Below are positions 1-11,340 of a stretch of 64,000 nucleotides of DNA, in pieces; within the stretch, counting starts at the first letter, position 1, and every line of letters starts with the position of its first letter. Location of the stretch: assembly GCA_030512335.1 (NCBI GenBank), contig JAULSU010000003.1, forward strand, positions 496,001-560,000, in the 5' to 3' direction. The notes below the pieces were generated by a model. It did no database searches and had not been told where the DNA came from. It saw nothing but the letters and a program-made list of their open reading frames with translations. The DNA comes from Immersiella caudata. Lineage: Eukaryota > Ascomycota > Sordariomycetes > Sordariales > Lasiosphaeriaceae. The translations under genes and the position numbers were made by a program.

Positions 1-1527
1 CATCATGAAGCTCTGCCCATGGATCTTGATCGAGATCCACTCTGTGTCGCCGATATGAATGGGCGTGGCCTCCGCCTGGAAGGATTTGATGTGGCGCTTC
101 GCGGAGGGGTCGGTTGCAGACTTGAGGATCGTGTAGTTGTGGAAGTTGTGAGTCCCGATGTACAGGCCAAGAGCCTTTTGCAGCTTCTCGATGCGGGTCG
201 AAGTGATGCGATATCTCCTCTTGGCCGCAACGTATGCTGTCTTGACCTCCTTGACAGCGAGCTCGACAGGCGTCAACACCTTTGCGGGCTTGGTCGTCGC
301 AGTCTCGGCAGCGGTGCTTGAAGACGGGGCGTCCGCCATCGCTTCGTCGGCGTCGGCGCCCGTAGCGGCCGTCGCTTGCTGTGTCAATTCGGCCTCGGAA
401 GCTGTGGGCTCGACGAAAGCCTCCTTTTGGGCTTGCTCGGTCTCTGAAACTTGGGCAGCGCTGGACGTGCTTGTTGCTGCATGTGCGCTTGGTTGGGGGT
501 CATCCTCTAGAATTTGATCGACCGACTCGAGTAGGAGCTTCTCAACGTGCATCCTCACGGATGGTTCCAGCTTATCCAGGATGGGCTTGATATCGTTCTT
601 CTCCACCTCTTCCCAGAAGCCCTTGACGTCGTCCAGGCGCGACTGGTATTCCTCGTAGACCCCCTTCTCGATCGCGGAGCTGGTGATCTGCTTTCCGAGG
701 AAGCTCTGCGGCTGCGGTGGCAGAAGCGAATAACTCGGCATTAAGTACTCGTACCATCTTGAATCGCAACCCTGGTAGGCGCTGAAGCTGCCGGGCGTGC
801 GATGGATTCCCCACACCCGTATTTGATCGGGCAGATATGAGTTGATCTTCTCGACAATGTCGTCGTCTTCGATAATGAGCTTCAGCGACAGGACATTGCC
901 AGCGGCGTGGACGCCCTTGTCGGTTCGCGCGCACCGAACCATGCCGGACTTCTTCGGGTCGTCGGCGTTCGCCTTGGAGATGGCGCCCGCTTTGACAAAG
1001 GCCGCGAAGAGGTCGCCCTCAATTGTCTTTTGCGAGTGGTTGATCTGAAGGCCATGGTAACCCGTTCCAGAGTAGCCAAAAAGAACAGCAACCTTGCGCT
1101 TGGGACGGCGCTCTTCGGATGCGATCTCCTCGGGTGAGAAGTCAATGCTCATGAAGCTGTTGCCGTTGTTCGTTCCGTCGATCACCTTGCGCCGCTTCGC
1201 AGTTCGCTGCTCGTGGACCTGATCGCGCTTCGAGGAAAAACGCTCACTAGTAGCGGCTCTCTCTGGTCAGAGTCGGCATTGGGCACCCCAAGATTGGTCA
1301 ATGGGTGGGAAGAACTTACCGGTTACCAGCAGAACCTCCTCCTCGGCGACCCTTGCTGTCGAAGCGCGCCTTTCCGCCGCGGCCGCCTCTGCCTCTTCCT
1401 CGAGCATCTCTCTCATCAGGGCGCGCGCCGCTGGATGCGGATTCGGGTTGGTCGGCCATGACTGAAACGTTCGGTAGTTTCTCGTCGGAAGCTGAAGCCG
1501 TCGCGTGAGATGGCGGACTGCTTGCAT
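1..1527 (-). CDS. PUS1: tRNA pseudouridine synthase Pus1 (C-terminus beyond left edge)
   Basis: TruA/Pus1-family enzyme that isomerises uridine to pseudouridine in tRNAs and some other RNAs. Exon 1 is 1320-1527. A 57-base intron (1263-1319, donor GTAAGT, acceptor ACCAG) keeps the frame, and the rest is open to the window edge. The core starts at KVAVLFGYSGTGYHG, followed by VRCARTDKGVHAAGNVLSLK, which holds the catalytic Asp of the family motif RTDKGVHA, and later GLYIGTHNFHNYT. Between these lies a long low-complexity insert rich in Ala, Thr and Glu, as in fungal Pus1. The first ATG gives an N-terminus with several Arg and hydroxylated residues and no acid for about 38 residues, compatible with a mitochondrial presequence; a later Met would give a nuclear form. 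The family call is firm; dual targeting is inference. Confidence 0.93.
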
Positions 1528-2618
1528 GGCGGGGAGCGCAGCGTGACGGTAGATCGATTTTTGTTTCCTACTGCGGAGAACTCTTTGCTTATCTCTTATC
1601 GTGTCCCACTGAGCCTTTCCTATCGCAGACTAGCGCGAATCTGGAGCGGGGACGAGTGCGGGGAACCCTCTGACCGCTGCAAGGGCGGGCATGGATTCAG
1701 ATTTGCAATCGGCCACGAACCCCTCTTGACGCTGAGTTCCTGGCACTCCCATGGCCTGTCATGGGCGTGCGAGTCTACGACGCCCCATGAAAGGAACATC
1801 CCGACCTCTTCTAAAGTCTTTGCGCTCTCAGACATCGCTCATCTTGATGCGCGTCAAGATGAGTCTTCGGATGCAAAGGTACCAAGCATGGTGCTGAGTA
1901 CCCTCGGTCACAGCCGTTTAGCCAGCCCTGCGAGGTAACCGGCATATAGGAGCGACGACCGGGCGGTGTGTTTTGAGGTACCTACGAGCTAACTCTATCT
2001 CGACCTCAGATCGGCCAAGTTTTATATCACGCGGAGCTCGGGAGACATGAGACCGAGCAGCCAAAGCGTTCATAGATCTCAGATGGATGCTTGCAAAACG
2101 TCTTCGCAAAGTCACCCACTCATGGCCAACAGGTCCATCCCCTCACCGCGTCGCCCCAGGTACGTGGTATTACACGAAACATGTAGGCAGTTGTTTTCCA
2201 AGCCAACATTGCCAATTTGGAGACCACCTTTGAACGAGAACGCTGCAGATGCCGGTCTGTCCATGTCAGGCCAGGCACTCAATCAGTGCTGGACCCCGCG
2301 GCTGAGATGCGCTGCCATTTGAGCCAAGACGGACGCAACCGGTAACGGCTACGTTGGAGACGGTGTAACATCGCTTTCCATTCCCATTGGTAACCCATAG
2401 CCTTCATCTGTAGGACTCGCAGTCATACGCTGCTCCAAAGACAGAAGGACGGGAAGTCCACTCGCATCTCGGGTCAGATTTGGAGACTGGAGGATCAATT
2501 GCCGCTCGTCGATCGAAGCTTCATTTGTGGGGTCCTTAGTACGGGGGTATTAAATCACAACCTCCTGATGCCTCGGTGGACATCCTCGGTCCCGCATACC
2601 TCTCTGTCGTTTTCGACC
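1528..2618. other. Intergenic region, no gene seen
   Basis: About 1.1 kb between the divergently transcribed PUS1 and GMC genes. Only short ORFs without recognisable domains occur. It presumably holds both promoters. I see no repeat or RNA gene. Confidence 0.6.
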
Positions 2619-4684
2619 ATGTCGGACTTCACCCAGCTATCCAGGTCGGCACGAGGCGTTGCAAGTCTTTTGCTTGCCTGCCTCCTTTTACCTCTTGTCA
2701 CGGCGGGGGGCATTCATCGTGACTACTCGTCTCTCAAATCATCCTACGACTATGTCGTTGCCGGTGGAGGGCTCAGTGGCCTCGTGGTGGCCACCAGGCT
2801 CAGCGAGCAGCCGAACAAGACAGTCCTGATTGTCGAAATCGGAGAGTTCGACGACAGCTGGGAGACGTCAATCCCTTTCCTTGCCAATACTGCCCGCCAG
2901 GACCTCATGATGTCCCATCTCTCGATTCCCATTCGGGGTCTCAACAACAGGACTGCAACCGTCGGCCTCGGAAAAGCGGTCGGAGGTGGAACGACCGTGA
3001 ACGGAATGGCCGTCAGCCGCGGACAGAAACAAGACTACGACGCCTGGGAGCAGCTCGGAAGCCCAGGTTGGGGATGGAATGACATATACAGATACTTCAA
3101 AAAGGTACTCCTCTTCAGTGACGCGTCGGCAACATGAACAGTCCGCGCTGACTTGGCCTCCCAAAGTCAAGCAAGTTCAACGAGCCAAAGCCAGAGTTCA
3201 AGGAGAAGTATGGCTACGTATACACAACCCAAGGCTTCGGCAGCGGCCCATTTCCGTCGACGTTTGCGGAATTCCAGTGGCCAGATCTCTGTGAGTTGTC
3301 TCCCGATGCTGTTGCCACAGAAACCCTCATCAAGTTTCCCTGAAAGATCTGATGAACGATGTCTGGACCAAGGATCTGGGCTACCCCGTTCGGCCGGACG
3401 GCGGTATGGACGGCGATCTCCTTGGAATGGCGTGGAGGGGTTCGAGCATAGATCCTGTCAACATGACCAGGGCATCTGCTCGGCGAATCTACTACGACCC
3501 AGCAGCGAAGCGGCCCAATCTCGACATCTTAGTTGGGGCCTACGTCGGTAAGGTCATCACCCGTGGTACCAAGGCGGCTGGTGTGGAGGTGCTATCGGCG
3601 AGCAACTCAACACGCAGGATTTCTATCACGGCAGACCAAGAAGTCATCCTCGCTGCAGGAGCGATACACACACCGCAGATTCTCCAACTGAGCGGCATTG
3701 GGCCACCAAGCCTCCTCAGCCGCTTCAACATCACCGTCGTCAAAACCTCCCTGGCGTCGGAGCAAATTTCCATGACCACCCTCTCATTCAAATGAGCTAC
3801 AGATGTGAATGAGCACCCCCTTTTTCTTTCGCCCCAATTGCTCTGCTAACCCGTCTCTAGATAACAAGCCTAACCCGATCAATCGATCCCAACTCAACAG
3901 CCCTACAGCATTCTACAATGCGTCTCTCGCCGCCTGGCACGCTAATCGCACGGGACCCATGACTCTCGTCAACAATAACATCCGCAACATCCTCTCACTA
4001 GCCAATCTCACTTCCTCTCATGCCTCCCTTGCGGCTACCATCACCAACCTCACTAACCCACTATCCATTCTGCCTGCCATCTACTCATCACACTCGGAGC
4101 TCGTCGAAGGTTACAAAGCTCAGCTGTCTGTGCTCCAATCGACGATCGCCAATGACGCCGGCATCCTAGAATACACCTGGTCCGGCTCCGTCGGTCTCTC
4201 CACAGTCCTCGACAAGACCCTCTCCCGCGGGTTTGTCCACATCAGCAGCATCAATCCCCACCTCGTCGACGCCCCTCCCACCTTCGACTACAACACCTTC
4301 GCCCACCCTTTCGATGTCGACGTTGCTCTCCTCGCCTTCAAATTCACCCGGCGCTTCATGGAATCTCCTTCTCTGAGACCTCTCGAACCAGAGGAGGTCG
4401 CCCCGGGTTTGGCCGTCCAGACCGACGAGGAGATCATGGCCAGAATGAGGGGGGAGTTGATAAGACCGTCGAATGCGCACCCGGTCGGGGCCGCGGCAAT
4501 GATGTCGGAGAAGCTCGGCGGTGTGGTCGACAAGAATTTGGAAGTCTATGGGATCGAGGGGTTGAGGGTGGTAGACGCGAGTATCCTTCCGCTGGTTCCG
4601 ATGGCGCACACGCAGGCTACCATGTACGCTGTTGCGGAGAGGGCGGCGGATATTATCAAGCAAGGAAAGGCTTACGGTGGTTGA
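2619..4684 (+). pseudogene. Secreted GMC-family FAD oxidoreductase, reading frame broken once
   Basis: Glucose-methanol-choline oxidoreductase, a flavoenzyme family oxidising alcohols, sugars or aryl alcohols, probably secreted. The signal peptide is about residues 1-29. The Rossmann FAD motif is VVAGGGLSGLVVATRLSE, followed by the GMC segments GKAVGGGTTVNGMAVSRG and AAGAIHTPQILQLSGIG. The active-site His lies in NAHPVGAAAMM, and PMAHTQATMYAVAERAADII closes the domain. I place introns at 3105-3166, 3291-3346 and 3805-3860 (CTAAC branch). The frame is lost at 3742-3745: upstream reads ITVVKTSLASE, while the conserved PGVGANFHDHP segment continues in another frame. The four exons total 1892 bases, one short of a multiple of three. 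It is a fresh pseudogene or an assembly error in an A run. Substrate cannot be told. Confidence 0.85.
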
Positions 4685-5618
4685 TGATTGGGGGCATGTT
4701 TGACCTTATCAGAGTTGGCCGTTTCTGTCAGATCTTGAACGGGGACAATGCCGAAAGAGTTATACGACAAAAACGAGACGGAAGCGAGTTTTCCTGTTCC
4801 CGCAGCGGTACTGACACATGATCCCCTTCTTGACAATGCTTTCTTTATTTCCTTGGGAAGTCAAACACCGAAATGGACGCAGATTCTTTCCTATTATTTT
4901 CACGACGCCTGACACTTTCTATCGGAAGCCATTTCACCTAGTTCTTAACAGATCTTGCAACAATCGAAACGGCCCTCTCGTTTATCGCTGAGGACAAGTT
5001 CCTTGGGAAAATGCAAAGATCGTGGCTCGGCGGGTTATCCGAAATAAGGTGGATCCATCGGATCGGGATCTCCGGGGCAGCTTTCCAAGCGCGGCGTGCA
5101 GGGACCCATTGGCAAGATCAGATGAACGTTCGGGCCGCCTACCCCCTGAGCGACGGTAGCATTGAGAGCCGAAGATACCTAGGCGGGCGAATGGAGGCCA
5201 ATGTCGCGTCGTTTCGGGTAGCACCTGTCGCTTCGGGTCTAGGAGTGGGTACCCTGTGGCCCCGATCCCCTTGGCCGGCGCCCCAAACAAGGCAGGAGGA
5301 CGTGTGGATTTCTCTCGTTTGGACTCCACAACGTGGAAAACAACATTCTTGGAATTGCAACGCGGGAACCCGCATGGGTATCATCATGATAATTGCGAGG
5401 TCGTTTGTTATCAGTGCCCCCTGACCTGGGCGCTGGATCGCAACAGGCGAATAAAGCGCAAGATTCCCCCCGCCAAAAGCAAGTCTTGACGGCTCTTTTT
5501 CCAGCTCACGCTGCATCCCGGCATTCGTGTGCCTCCCCCCAAACTTGAGCATCGTTTAGCGTTGCTCGTCCTTTCGTTTATTTAACACGACAACCCAATT
5601 AATTTTCATCCGCACACG
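4685..5618. other. Intergenic region, no gene seen
   Basis: About 0.9 kb between the GMC gene and the wall-protein gene. Short ORFs on both strands show no domain. A stretch resembling an AT-rich core promoter (TTTATTTAAC) lies about 40 bases before the next ATG. Confidence 0.5.
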
Positions 5619-6992
5619 ATGGCTCCTTCGATTGTAAAGGCGGTTGTGGCCGCCCTAGCCTGCGCCTCGAGCGCTGCCGCCCTCAATCTGCACCAGCAAC
5701 AGCCCCGCGCCGCAGCAGCTGTGATCACGGCTAGAGTCCCCATCAGCTCCGTGGAGGCTGAGCCCAGCTACTGCGAGGATGACGATGAGGTCTCAAGCTC
5801 CGTCCCCGTTTCGGTCCCTTCGGCTTCCATCTCGTCGGTCCCCGGCTCTTCCATCACCAGCGCCCCGGTCGTCTCGAGCTCCGAGTCAGCCGAGCCTAGC
5901 TCGACCGAGTCCTACTGCAGCGACGATGAGGAGTCCAGCACCGAGCCGCCCGTCGTCCCCTCGAGCACCCCGGTCCCTGAGCCTAGCTCGACTGAGTCGT
6001 GGTGCAGCGATGATGAGAGCAGCACTGTTCCTCCCGCCGTCCCCTCGAGCACCCCCGCTCCTGAACCCAGCTCGACTGAGTCCTACTGCAGTAATGATGA
6101 GACCAGCACCGCTCCTCCTGCTGTTTCCAGCACTGCCGTTCCTGAGCCCAGCTCGACGGAGTCGGTTTGCAGTGATGAGGAGACCAGCACTGTTCCCAGC
6201 TCCTCTGCGCCGACTACTCCCGCGAGCTCCATTCCCGTAAGCTCGGTCTCCTCTGCCGTGCCGGTTTCCTCAGCCCCTGTCTCGTCGGCCCCCGTCTCGT
6301 CGGCTCCTGGCTCGGTGTCCAGCTCCAGCACCAGCTCCGTCGAGCTGACTACTTCAACCATCTACACCACCACCACTTCCACCGTGACCTCCTGCGCACC
6401 CGAGGTCACCAGCTGCACCAAGGGCGCCGTCACAACCAAGACCATCGCCATCTCGACCACCGTCTGTCCCGTCACCCCCAGTTCCCTCCCGGCCACACCG
6501 GTCCCCACCGCCTCACTCCTCCCCGGCTGGACTACCTCCACCGTCTACGCCACCACCACCTGCACCGTCACCCAGTGCGCCCCCAACGTCTACGAATGCA
6601 CCCCTGGCCAGGTCACCACCGAGACCATCCCCGTCTCGACCACCGTGTGCCCCATCACCAATGACTGGACCACCATCGTGCCCAAGCCCACCGTCCCCGT
6701 CACCATCATCCCGTCCTTCCCCGTCGGCGGCGGCGTTCCGAAGCCTCCCAAGAGCACCGGCCCCGCTGGTGTCTCCACCGTGCCCGTTGACGGCGGTGTT
6801 GAACCCCCCAAGAGCGTTCCCGGCGCTGCCTTCCCTACTGGTGGCGCTGGTGTCGTGCCTGTGTTCCCCGGCCAGAATGCCACCGTTGCTGGTGTCAAAC
6901 CCACGCCTGTCGTGACGGCTGGTGGTGCCAATGTCGGTGTCAGTTTGACTGCTGTCATTCTTGGTGGTGTCATGCTTTTCATGGGGCTTTAA
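5619..6992 (+). CDS. GPI-anchored Ser/Thr/Pro-rich cell-wall protein with acidic Cys repeats
   Basis: Single-exon gene of 457 residues. The N-terminal signal peptide is about residues 1-21. The C-terminus is hydrophobic with small residues before it and ends in LTAVILGGVMLFMGL, typical of a GPI-anchor signal. The middle has four imperfect repeats built on PEPSSTESxCSDDE followed by a Ser/Thr/Pro spacer, plus a first divergent copy (EPSYCEDDDE). Downstream are two copies of a module of about 50 residues, TTSTxYxTTTxTVTxCAP...VTTxTIxxSTTVCP, with paired cysteines, known from fungal GPI wall proteins and adhesin-like proteins. The protein is probably heavily O-glycosylated and covalently linked to wall glucan. 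The function (adhesion, wall integrity or metal binding by the acidic Cys motifs) is open. Confidence 0.85.
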   Translation: MAPSIVKAVVAALACASSAAALNLHQQQPRAAAAVITARVPISSVEAEPSYCEDDDEVSSSVPVSVPSASISSVPGSSITSAPVVSSSESAEPSSTESYCSDDEESSTEPPVVPSSTPVPEPSSTESWCSDDESSTVPPAVPSSTPAPEPSSTESYCSNDETSTAPPAVSSTAVPEPSSTESVCSDEETSTVPSSSAPTTPASSIPVSSVSSAVPVSSAPVSSAPVSSAPGSVSSSSTSSVELTTSTIYTTTTSTVTSCAPEVTSCTKGAVTTKTIAISTTVCPVTPSSLPATPVPTASLLPGWTTSTVYATTTCTVTQCAPNVYECTPGQVTTETIPVSTTVCPITNDWTTIVPKPTVPVTIIPSFPVGGGVPKPPKSTGPAGVSTVPVDGGVEPPKSVPGAAFPTGGAGVVPVFPGQNATVAGVKPTPVVTAGGANVGVSLTAVILGGVMLFMGL

Positions 6993-7968
6993 GGAAGATG
7001 GTGTTACGTTTGGATGTTGTTGAATGAGACATGGCAGTTCGATTCTTAGTATATAAATGGAAAATGTTTTATCTTAAGTTGAGAGTGTACTTGAGATGTT
7101 GATCAAATGTTACTGTCAAAATCTGGGGGGTGGCTTGGCGCCAAGCCGAGCCACCGCGAGCAGGGGGTCCATCGGCCCTGCGCTCTGGGTCCAACGGGGC
7201 CGTATCTCCGGACCTCACTTCCAAAAAGACAAGGCACTTTGCAACTGCACTTCCACTGCTCGCAAGCTTAATGACGCGCTCCGCCACAAGTTCCACAGTT
7301 ACGCTGTAAGCGTTTCATGTGTTACTGCGATGATGGTAGGTGGTATCAACTCTTTAAATACGGATGGCAAGAACAGTCAGAGCGTGTCGCTGTGTTGATT
7401 TCATCTCAAGATCTAAAAATATACCGACAAGGGGGCCTACACACAAACTGGCATGTAAGAGGCTTGTACTTGTCATTCTTATGATCAACCATTTCAAAGG
7501 TCTGGAAAGAGGGAGCTCTGTTCTAACCAATTCCTGGCAAGCCTCTTCGGCGCTATTAACTCATTGATGTCAGCTTCTGAGTTGACGCCACGATTCCGGA
7601 ACCGGTGCCTGATACATATGCGCACCACCTAACTGTGTTAGACTTGTTTGGATAGATCTAGAACCGAGGGATTTGCAGCCCATGTCGGAAGCTCAGTGGT
7701 CTCATGCAAGTCCCAGCCAGCCACAACAGTATCCAAAGGTATGTGAATGGTGGGTTGCCTGCAACCCCGCATTCTCAACAACTTTGTGCTAGGGTCGAGA
7801 AGCTCCGCGTTCAAGACGCCCCTTGCTAGAATATAACTAGCTGTCATGCTCTGGTGACGAGTGCCTATTGTCCTCCTGTTTGTTCACACTGGTATTCACT
7901 CCCCTAGAATCAATCACAGTCGAACTCTTACCGTTTTTACCTTTACTGTCCGCCACCTGCAAAAGACA
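6993..7968. other. Intergenic region, no gene seen
   Basis: About 1 kb downstream of the wall-protein gene. Only short ORFs without recognisable similarity are present. Confidence 0.5.
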
Positions 7969-8330
7969 ATGCCTAAATCAACACTCTGCAACATTCCTCC
8001 TCGCATTGGGACAGCCCCGGACCCCGCCCTAGCCTCTCGCATCTGCAGATGGCTACCCCACGACGGAGACACTGTACGACAACACGTCAGACACCTAGTT
8101 CAACGAGCCAAAGCAGCCAAGCTCCCGTGGGTCCCTCCCGTCGCGCCACTCCTAGCCCTCATCAACACCAACCCCTGAGTCCGCATACTCTTCGCCGAGA
8201 TGCTCACCCAAGTCCCCACCAACGATCAAAGCCGGATTCGCCGTCTCCCTCCGCGACGACGTAGGCCAAATCTTTGCCTTGATCGGAATTTCCAACCCAA
8301 AGTCATCCTGGGGACGTAATTACTACTCGG
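7969..8330 (+). pseudogene. Phosphatidylserine-decarboxylase-like relic
   Basis: The frame starting at 7969 reads RICRWLPHDGDTVRQHVRHL... and after a short gap INTNP, then a TGA stop at about 8176, then continues in the same frame as VRILFAEMLTQVP. This order (a basic WLP segment, an NP-[stop]-[VI]R-LF-MF-QVP segment) matches the conserved N-terminal region of fungal phosphatidylserine-decarboxylase-family proteins as I remember it. Further on, in another frame, AGFAVSLRDDVGQIFALI could be a remnant of the later GGFAAFL segment. The catalytic domain is absent. I read it as a relic cut by an in-frame stop and deletion. The assignment rests on about 60 residues and memory only. Confidence 0.45.
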
Positions 8331-8487
8331 AGGGCTGATGTGGGGCCTTAGCCCGGACGTCGGCGTCGTGGATCCGGGCCCAGGCGCTGATGAGCTGTCG
8401 CCGAGTTTTATTTGGCCAGGTGTGTCATCTAGATCGGCTGTAAACACCAACTAAGCCACCTATAGACACGACACTAACATCCCCCTT

Positions 8488-9054
8488 CTACAATGCTCCC
8501 AACCCACAACCAACAAACTTCCTCCGTATCACCGTCAACCCATTCCCACCACCTCTCTCCTCTCTCGTCAAAATATCCTCGCAATGCTCCGTGTGTCGAT
8601 AATTCCCGACATACCCATCCAGGTCCATCACGCCCAACATAGCCCGGTGCATCTTCCTCCACATGTACGTACAATGCAGTTTGTGATACTCCCAGCTGAC
8701 ATAGAGATACTCGTGGTCTCCGCGGAGGACAGCATCATTCGATACCTCTTCTTTCCTTTCTGGGGTGGAGAACCATTGCCAGGCATGAATGCTGAGGAAC
8801 TGAGCCGTGAGATTGGCGTCGTAACACTGTGGTGGGAGCCAGGAAAAGCTCATGGGGTCAAAGTGGCAGCCGAGGGCGCGGGCGGCTGTGGTTGTGTTGC
8901 CGCATTGAGTGACTACATCATGTTGCTGTTGAGTTGATGTTGGAAAGAGAAAATGAGCGTTGGTATTGACACCTGAAAGCAGGAGGAGAGAGAGAGCCAC
9001 GGTGGTGATGACGATACCGAGTGTGCCGACGAAGGTGAGAGTATGCGACGGCAT
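8488..9054 (-). CDS. UstYa-like (DUF3328-related) protein A
   Basis: Single-exon gene of 188 residues. A transmembrane signal anchor at about residues 10-28 is followed by a lumenal domain with CGNTTTAARALGCHFDPMSF, a WLPPQC segment, and the two histidine-cysteine motifs HKLHC (124-128) and HTEHC (154-158). UstYa-family proteins carry paired HxxHC motifs and act as oxidases or cyclases in fungal secondary metabolism, notably ribosomally made cyclic peptides. This subtype, with a short spacing and the CGNTTTEA-like start, is a side branch of the family. Its own substrate is unknown. It is transcribed away from UstYa-like gene B, with 548 bases between the start codons, suggesting shared regulation. 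Confidence 0.75.
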   Translation of the reverse strand: MPSHTLTFVGTLGIVITTVALSLLLLSGVNTNAHFLFPTSTQQQHDVVTQCGNTTTAARALGCHFDPMSFSWLPPQCYDANLTAQFLSIHAWQWFSTPERKEEVSNDAVLRGDHEYLYVSWEYHKLHCTYMWRKMHRAMLGVMDLDGYVGNYRHTEHCEDILTREERGGGNGLTVIRRKFVGCGLGAL

Positions 9055-9602
9055 CCTGGCCTAATTGCTGCGTCCTCTTTGCGTCAAGTAAATCGACGAG
9101 AATATGGCGTTGCTGAAGTAGGCCCGGGTTGCTATTCAGGAGGCAGTCAAGAACTCGCACGCAGCCCCTGTGCTCAGGGTTAAGCTTCAATTCAACCGAG
9201 GGCACTTCGCCACGAGGATGTATGTCAGATTATGATGACTTCATGCCGCTTGCACTCTTATCTCTCGTTATTGATGCCTTGTGACCGGCAAACAGTCAGG
9301 TAAGCTTTGGATGCCTTCGGCAGTACTGCAAGCGAGTTTCAGCTTCAACTGATGTCAGCACCTTGACCCAGGTTACATCGAGCTTACATCCCACGCAAAT
9401 CGTACGCTGGCATCCTGCTGTGTCCCTTTATGTATACTCGTAATTAAGCCCCGCGGGTTACCGACTCCTCATTCATGTGCTTCAGGGGGTGGGGTCTCTG
9501 GCGCAGCCTGAAGGGCCTCTACTCCCCTTTGACGAGCTATCTCCCTCTCTTCCGCGGTGCCTTTGTATTCCACAACGAGCGACACAGCCACAAAAACCCA
9601 AC
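9055..9602. promoter_or_regulatory. Shared divergent promoter region of the two UstYa-like genes
   Basis: 548 bases separate the start codons of the divergent UstYa-like genes. No intervening gene is visible. An AT-rich stretch (about 9427-9447, TTTATGTATACTCG...) could serve the plus-strand gene. A bidirectional regulatory role is inferred from layout only. Confidence 0.45.
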
Positions 9603-10499
9603 ATGTGGCTATCACCAAGTTCTCTCTTCAATACAAACCGGTGGCATTCCTATTCTTCGTTGGACTTGGAGCCCACTGAAGGCAAGAATGTTGCGCTCGA
9701 ACAACGGCGAGGACCCAGGTATGCCGTCATCGGATTCTTGACTCTCTGGTCTGTGGGTCTCCTATTTGCCTCCCATTCCGTCTACACCAGGGCACGATCG
9801 ACATCAAGACCCTACCTCTACAGTGAGCCCACAACGCGAACCTGAAGCTGTCTAGAACAGTCTAACATCCCTTCTTCGCCCCTAAAGCACCCCTAGAAAA
9901 CTCCATCGAATACGAAATCCGAACTTTCAACCAAGGCCTCTGGGGAGACCACACGCCCTACATGGGAAGCCCCAACGCGACAAACAGGGCAGCATGGCAC
10001 GCACTCAGAAGACTCGGTATCGTCAAGCTTTCGCCTGAGCAAGCTTCTCGCATCCCTGGGCCGCCCAGTATCCCCTATGAAGGATACCCCGACGTATGGC
10101 AAGGAGGAATCGAGATGTTCCATCAACTGCACTGCCTCTACCACTTGCGGATGCTGATCTACGCCAAGGAGCCAGCGGTGTTTTATGGGAGGGATAGCAC
10201 TGTCGACGAGGAGGCCGCGCACGCTGGTGAGTGTTTCGGCGTAATCTTGATCTACTCCTAAAAGTGGAGCGCTGACAAGGCATTCAGATCACTGCATCGA
10301 CCATCTGCGGCAGGCCATCATGTGTGCTGGTAGCGCAGAGGTCATCACTTTCCGCAGGGACTCAAAGAATAGTATAGTGCCCAACTTTGACGGACCTAAA
10401 GTTTGCAGGAAGTTTGAGCCGTTGGCAAAATGGGCTGAGGATAACAAGGCTTGGAACAATACTCCAGATGGGCCGGAGGAGCACATTGATGAGTTCTAG
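9603..10499 (+). CDS. UstYa-like (DUF3328) protein B
   Basis: Three exons (9603-9822, 9888-10226, 10288-10499) give 256 residues. Introns have GTGAG donors and TCTAAC/GCTGAC branch sites. A single transmembrane helix at about residues 41-57 follows a basic RRGPRY, so a type II anchor with lumenal catalytic part. The canonical motif pair is present: HQLHC (152-156, in MFHQLHCLYHLRM) and HCIDH (188-192, in DHCIDHLRQAIMC). UstYa and UstYb perform oxidative cyclisation in ustiloxin biosynthesis, and relatives occur in many fungal RiPP clusters. The second intron falls just before the second motif, as often seen in this family. I used the ATG at 9603; an upstream in-frame start is possible but gives no recognisable sequence. 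Confidence 0.85.
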
Positions 10500-11219
10500 A
10501 CGAGATAGCAAGGGATGCCCTAAGAGAGCTTGGGGGTTATCAAAAGTCAGAGTCGCTGCGATTTCTCGCCTTCCCTTGCGCGTAACATCCCTGTAGCACA
10601 TTTAGGAATTCCGTAACACCCTGAAGCGTTCCCACAACAAAAAATGGTCTTACACACAACGGAATATACCCACCAAGACGAATGCTCTACCTGGCCAGGC
10701 AGTACTAGATTCTGCAACCTACCTATTTGTCACAGCCAGAAGCCTCAAGACTGTTTGGGGCTCGGTTGTTTCAGATACCGCGTAGTTATCTGGCTTACAT
10801 CAAGACAACATGTGTTTGAGAAATACCATCCCCATGGAGTAATTCGTACCAAATCGGCTGTCAGGCAGCAATGCGCAGGAACGACCCCATCCTCGTCGGG
10901 TGCATCTTAAAATGCCGAGGCTAGCAAGAGGGAGTAATATCGGCGAGGATGACATCCCCGCAACGGCACCCTGTTCCCAATCAAGAAGGTCTAAGGCGGG
11001 TCTGTAAGCTTTTAAGGCGTAGCAAAGATAACGTGAGAAGTCTCCATGTCAATGCATCATGAATCCCCGAATGGGTTCGGTTTTTGAACAGGGAAGTGTG
11101 TTCGGGATGGCACCGGGAATAGTGATGGCTCCTTGGGCATCCTGTGTGCCGCGGTGGCGGGGAGATGTACGCAACAAATAAAGATGATTCCGTCTGCGAG
11201 ACACTGGAGACTGTCTAGG
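10500..11219. other. Intergenic region, no gene seen
   Basis: About 0.7 kb between UstYa-like gene B and the core promoter of the small peptide gene. No ORF with recognisable similarity. Confidence 0.5.
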
Positions 11220-11226
11220 TATAAAG
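11220..11226 (+). promoter_or_regulatory. TATA box of the small peptide gene
   Basis: TATAAAG lies 121 bases before the ATG at 11341. The leader between them is rich in CAA/CGA triplets, typical of fungal 5' untranslated regions. A clear TATA box suggests strong or inducible expression. Confidence 0.5.
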
Positions 11227-11340
11227 CTTCTCTCCCTCCCAGGACATCTTGGCTGGTCTCAGTCTTCTTTCATCAACAACGACGACGACGACAACAACAA
11301 CAACACAACCAACACCAATCTTTGACTGATCCTTGCAACC

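Noticed and set aside
1510..1938. 142-codon plus-strand ORF upstream of PUS1
   Set aside because: Overlaps the PUS1 start on the opposite strand and has no recognisable feature.
4166..4663. 165-codon minus-strand ORF
   Set aside because: Antisense shadow of the GMC C-terminal exon.
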